9,283 bases of DNA from an uncultured Collinsella sp. (GTDB lineage: Bacteria; Actinomycetota; Coriobacteriia; Coriobacteriales; Coriobacteriaceae): NCBI GenBank assembly GCA_900555355.1, contig USKV01000045.1, positions 1 to 9,283 of the forward strand, written 5' to 3'. Numbering within the stretch: position 1 is the first letter of the stretch; every line of letters begins with the position of its first letter. A program made the position numbers and the translations under genes. The notes under the pieces were generated by a model, which had not been told where the DNA came from, made no database searches, and was given only the letters and a program-made list of their open reading frames with translations. Below, one piece after another: positions 7,331 to 9,283 of the stretch.

Positions 7331-8704
7331 ATGGACATAACCATCTCCCTTATCACCACCCTCGTTTTGACACTCATCAACGGCTACTTCTCTATGTCAG
7401 AGATGGCGCTCACCACGGCCAAGCGCGCCGTGCTGGAGCACGAGGCCGAGGAAGGCGACAAGCGCGCCGAGCGCGCCGTCCAGCTCGCCGCCGACTCCGA
7501 TCAGCTGTTGGCCACCATCCAGGTCGCCATCACGCTCGTGGGCTTCGCCTCGTCCGCCGTCGCCTCGACGAGTCTGTCCGACCCGCTCGCCACGTGGCTC
7601 ATGAATTTTGGCATCGCGCCGCTCTCCGCCATCGCGCGCGGCCTGGCGCCGGTCATCATCACCGTCGCGGTCGCCTTCGTGTCCATCGTGATCGGCGAGC
7701 TCGTCCCCAAGCGCATCGGCCTGGCCAACGCCGAAGGCGTGTCCAAGCAGGTTGTGGGGCCGTTGTCGTTTTTCCAAAAGATCGCCCGTCCGCTCGTGTG
7801 GCTGACCGGTGCTTGCTCCGATGGCCTGGCCCGCATCCTGCGCATTAAGAGTGCCGACGACCGCCAGAACGTCTCGGAAGAAGAGATCAAGTACATGGTC
7901 TCGGAGCAGGACGACCTGCTCGACGAGGAAAAGCGCATGATCCACGAGATCTTCGACCTGGGCGACACCGTTGCCCGCGAGGTCATGGTGCCGCGCGTGG
8001 ACACCACCATGTGCGAGGACGACGAGACGGTCGCCGACGTGCTGTCCACCATGCGCCAGACCGGCTTTAGCCGCATCCCCGTTTATCACGAGGATCCCGA
8101 CAACGTCGCCGGCATCGCGCACATCAAGGACCTGATTCAGCCCGCGCTCGACGGCAAGGGCGACCAGCCCATCGCCGGCTTTTTGCGCGACGCCACCTTT
8201 GTGCCCGACACCAAGGACATCCTGCCGCTGCTGTCCGAGATGCAGACCTCGCACGACCAGATCGTGGTGGTCGTGGACGAGTACGGCGGCACGGCCGGCA
8301 TTATCACCATCGAGGATATCGTCGAGGAGATCGTCGGCGAGATCGAGGACGAGTTCGACCCCGACAACAAGTATCTCACGCGCCTTTCGCGCCGCGAGTG
8401 GCTCGTTGATGGGCGTTTTTCGTGCGATGACGCGATTGAGCTTGGTTGGCCGCTCGAGGAAAGCGATGATTATGAGACCATCGCCGGCTGGATTTTGGAG
8501 CTTTGCGACTCGGTGCCCGACATCGGAGAGGTGTTTGAGGTCGCGGGGTACAAGTTTAAAGTTCAGTCGATGCGTGGCCAGCGCATCTCGCTCATTCGCG
8601 TGATCGCTCCGGCCGAAACCGATAAGAAGGATTCCGAGTCTTCGGTAGACGAGCCGACGACGTCGGGTGCGGGTTCCGCGAATCCGCACGACGGCGACGA
8701 GTAG
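7331..8704 (+). CDS. CNNM-CBS-CorC/HlyC membrane protein, putative Mg2+/Co2+ transporter or efflux protein
   Basis: The 457-residue protein has the standard three-part layout. A CNNM (DUF21) membrane domain covers about 1-175, with hydrophobic segments near 3-21, 62-82, 95-122 and 140-160, and the motifs INGYFSMSEMALTTAKR and IGELVPKRIGL. A CBS pair covers about 212-335, with VMVPRVDTTMCED, GFSRIPVYHED and VVDEYGGTAGIITIEDIVEEIVGEI. A CorC/HlyC transporter-associated domain covers about 347-425 and is followed by an acidic, Ser-rich tail. Related CNNM/CorC proteins export or exchange magnesium and are gated by nucleotide binding to the CBS pair; TlyC-type hemolysin names are historical. GGAGG (7311-7315) lies 15 nt before the ATG, which is far, and GAGA (7319-7322) is closer, so the start is likely but not certain. 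The next gene starts 24 nt after the stop, suggesting an operon. Confidence 0.93.
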   Translation: MDITISLITTLVLTLINGYFSMSEMALTTAKRAVLEHEAEEGDKRAERAVQLAADSDQLLATIQVAITLVGFASSAVASTSLSDPLATWLMNFGIAPLSAIARGLAPVIITVAVAFVSIVIGELVPKRIGLANAEGVSKQVVGPLSFFQKIARPLVWLTGACSDGLARILRIKSADDRQNVSEEEIKYMVSEQDDLLDEEKRMIHEIFDLGDTVAREVMVPRVDTTMCEDDETVADVLSTMRQTGFSRIPVYHEDPDNVAGIAHIKDLIQPALDGKGDQPIAGFLRDATFVPDTKDILPLLSEMQTSHDQIVVVVDEYGGTAGIITIEDIVEEIVGEIEDEFDPDNKYLTRLSRREWLVDGRFSCDDAIELGWPLEESDDYETIAGWILELCDSVPDIGEVFEVAGYKFKVQSMRGQRISLIRVIAPAETDKKDSESSVDEPTTSGAGSANPHDGDE

Positions 8705-8728
8705 GGCAAGGAAGAGTAGGGGAGAGTT

Positions 8729-9283
8729 ATGGCAGGCCTGTTCAACATCCTTAAGGTCACCGTCAGCGAGGACAAGATTTGCGCGCATGTGCTGGTGAAC
8801 CCCGGCATGCCGCTCATGACCTCGGAGGATATCGAGGCCACGGCGCGCGTTTACTACCTGGTGCCCGCGATTGCCAAGCATCTGTGCCTGGGCGATTCGG
8901 GTCGCGAGTTCCAGGATTGCATGGGCCAGACCGAGCTTTGCCACCTGCTGGAGCACGTGACGGTCGAGCTCATGAACGAGACCGGTCTCGCTGGCAGCAT
9001 TTCGTGCGGCCGCACGCGCGTGAGCGAGCACGACGAGCGTGTCTTTGAGGTCGAGCTTTCGTGTCCCGACGACGCGCTGGCCATCGGTGCGCTGTCTTCG
9101 GCGACCTTTATGATGGACTGGGCGTACCTGCACGCCGACCAGCCGGCCCCCGATGTGGAAGGTACGGTCGCGGGCCTGCGCAACCTGGTGCTGGGCATGC
9201 GCGCCGAGGCCGAGGGCGCTGACGAGGGCGCTGACGAGGGCGCTGACGAGGGCGATGTGCCGGTCGACGCCGAGCCCGTTGCC
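8729..9283 (+). CDS. Protein resembling the N-terminal domain of cyanophycin synthetase (3' end outside the window)
   Basis: An open frame of 185 codons starts at ATG 8729, closely preceded by AGGGGAG (8718-8724), and is still open at the window edge. Residues 33-130 resemble the N-terminal domain of cyanophycin synthetase (CphA) in order and spacing. They contain LVPAIAKHLC (44-53), then HLLEHVTVEL (72-81), which parallels the CphA HxxEHxxxEL helix, then GRTR (94-97), then a VFEVEL strand (105-110) and a small-residue helix. In CphA this domain precedes ATP-grasp and Mur-ligase domains. Here an acidic EGAD repeat begins at 162 instead, near the point where ATP-grasp would start, so the protein may be a stand-alone domain with an acidic tail, or the repeat may be a linker. 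Four cysteines (18, 53, 71, 93) plus 64 and 112 are notable. Homology is judged from remembered motifs; function is unknown. It probably shares a transcript with the CorC-like gene. Confidence 0.6.
   Translation, partial: MAGLFNILKVTVSEDKICAHVLVNPGMPLMTSEDIEATARVYYLVPAIAKHLCLGDSGREFQDCMGQTELCHLLEHVTVELMNETGLAGSISCGRTRVSEHDERVFEVELSCPDDALAIGALSSATFMMDWAYLHADQPAPDVEGTVAGLRNLVLGMRAEAEGADEGADEGADEGDVPVDAEPVA
9212..9247 (+). repeat. In-frame 12-bp tandem repeat encoding EGAD
   Basis: GAGGGCGCTGAC occurs three times without change at 9212-9223, 9224-9235 and 9236-9247, followed by a partial fourth unit GAGGGCGA. It encodes EGAD three times (residues 162-173). Because the unit is a multiple of three, changes in copy number would alter tail length without a frameshift. 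Identity at the DNA level suggests recent slippage. Confidence 0.9.

Noticed and set aside
6533..8704. A hemolysin/toxin locus, because two adjacent genes belong to families named hemolysin
   Set aside because: The families are unrelated (PAQR-like and CNNM/CorC-like). Both are integral membrane proteins with metal-linked or membrane-homeostasis roles, and no secretion signal or activator gene is seen.
7397..9133. A 578-codon open frame on the minus strand
   Set aside because: It spans antisense to two genes with clear domains and ribosome binding sites, and its translation is rich in Arg, His, Gly and Asp with no family motif. It is a compositional shadow.

Overview
The window is GC-rich, densely coded DNA with strong G/C bias at third codon positions. 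The gene set and protein style fit a Gram-positive actinobacterium of the class Coriobacteriia, most likely Collinsella or a close relative. This placement is inferred from composition, protein style and the form of the intergenic repeats; no rRNA or other marker gene is present.

Layout. (1) 1-258: intergenic DNA with a multi-hairpin repeat (copy A). (2) 259-3659: a two-gene ABC exporter-type operon, a MacB/LolD-type ATPase followed by an 888-residue permease built from two FtsX modules. (3) 3660-3922: a second, longer copy of the multi-hairpin repeat (copy B), then a probable promoter. (4) 3923-5128: a DUF362 protein carrying two [4Fe-4S] ferredoxin clusters. (5) 5129-5380: a convergent intergenic region with a bidirectional terminator and a 124-bp element with long imperfect terminal inverted repeats. 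(6) 5381-6346, minus strand: a membrane-anchored alpha/beta hydrolase. (7) 6347-6532: a divergent control region with a strong promoter for the hydrolase and two matching 14-bp palindromes exactly 45 bp apart. (8) 6533-9283, plus strand: a hemolysin III/PAQR-type membrane protein, a CNNM-CBS-CorC/HlyC membrane protein (putative divalent-cation transporter), and a gene cut by the window edge whose product resembles the N-terminal domain of cyanophycin synthetase and ends in an acidic EGAD repeat.

How the genes relate. The ATPase and permease clearly form one transporter. The CorC-like gene and the last gene are 24 bp apart and are probably co-transcribed; the hemolysin III-like gene lies 114 bp upstream with no clear promoter or terminator between. 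The two 'hemolysin' labels describe unrelated families, and neither protein is evidently a toxin. I see no complete novel defence or mobile system. The most unusual signals are the repeated hairpin arrays with conserved loops and compensating stems around the ABC operon, the palindromic element at 5215-5338, the paired operators at the hydrolase promoter, and the possible stand-alone cyanophycin-synthetase-N-like protein.
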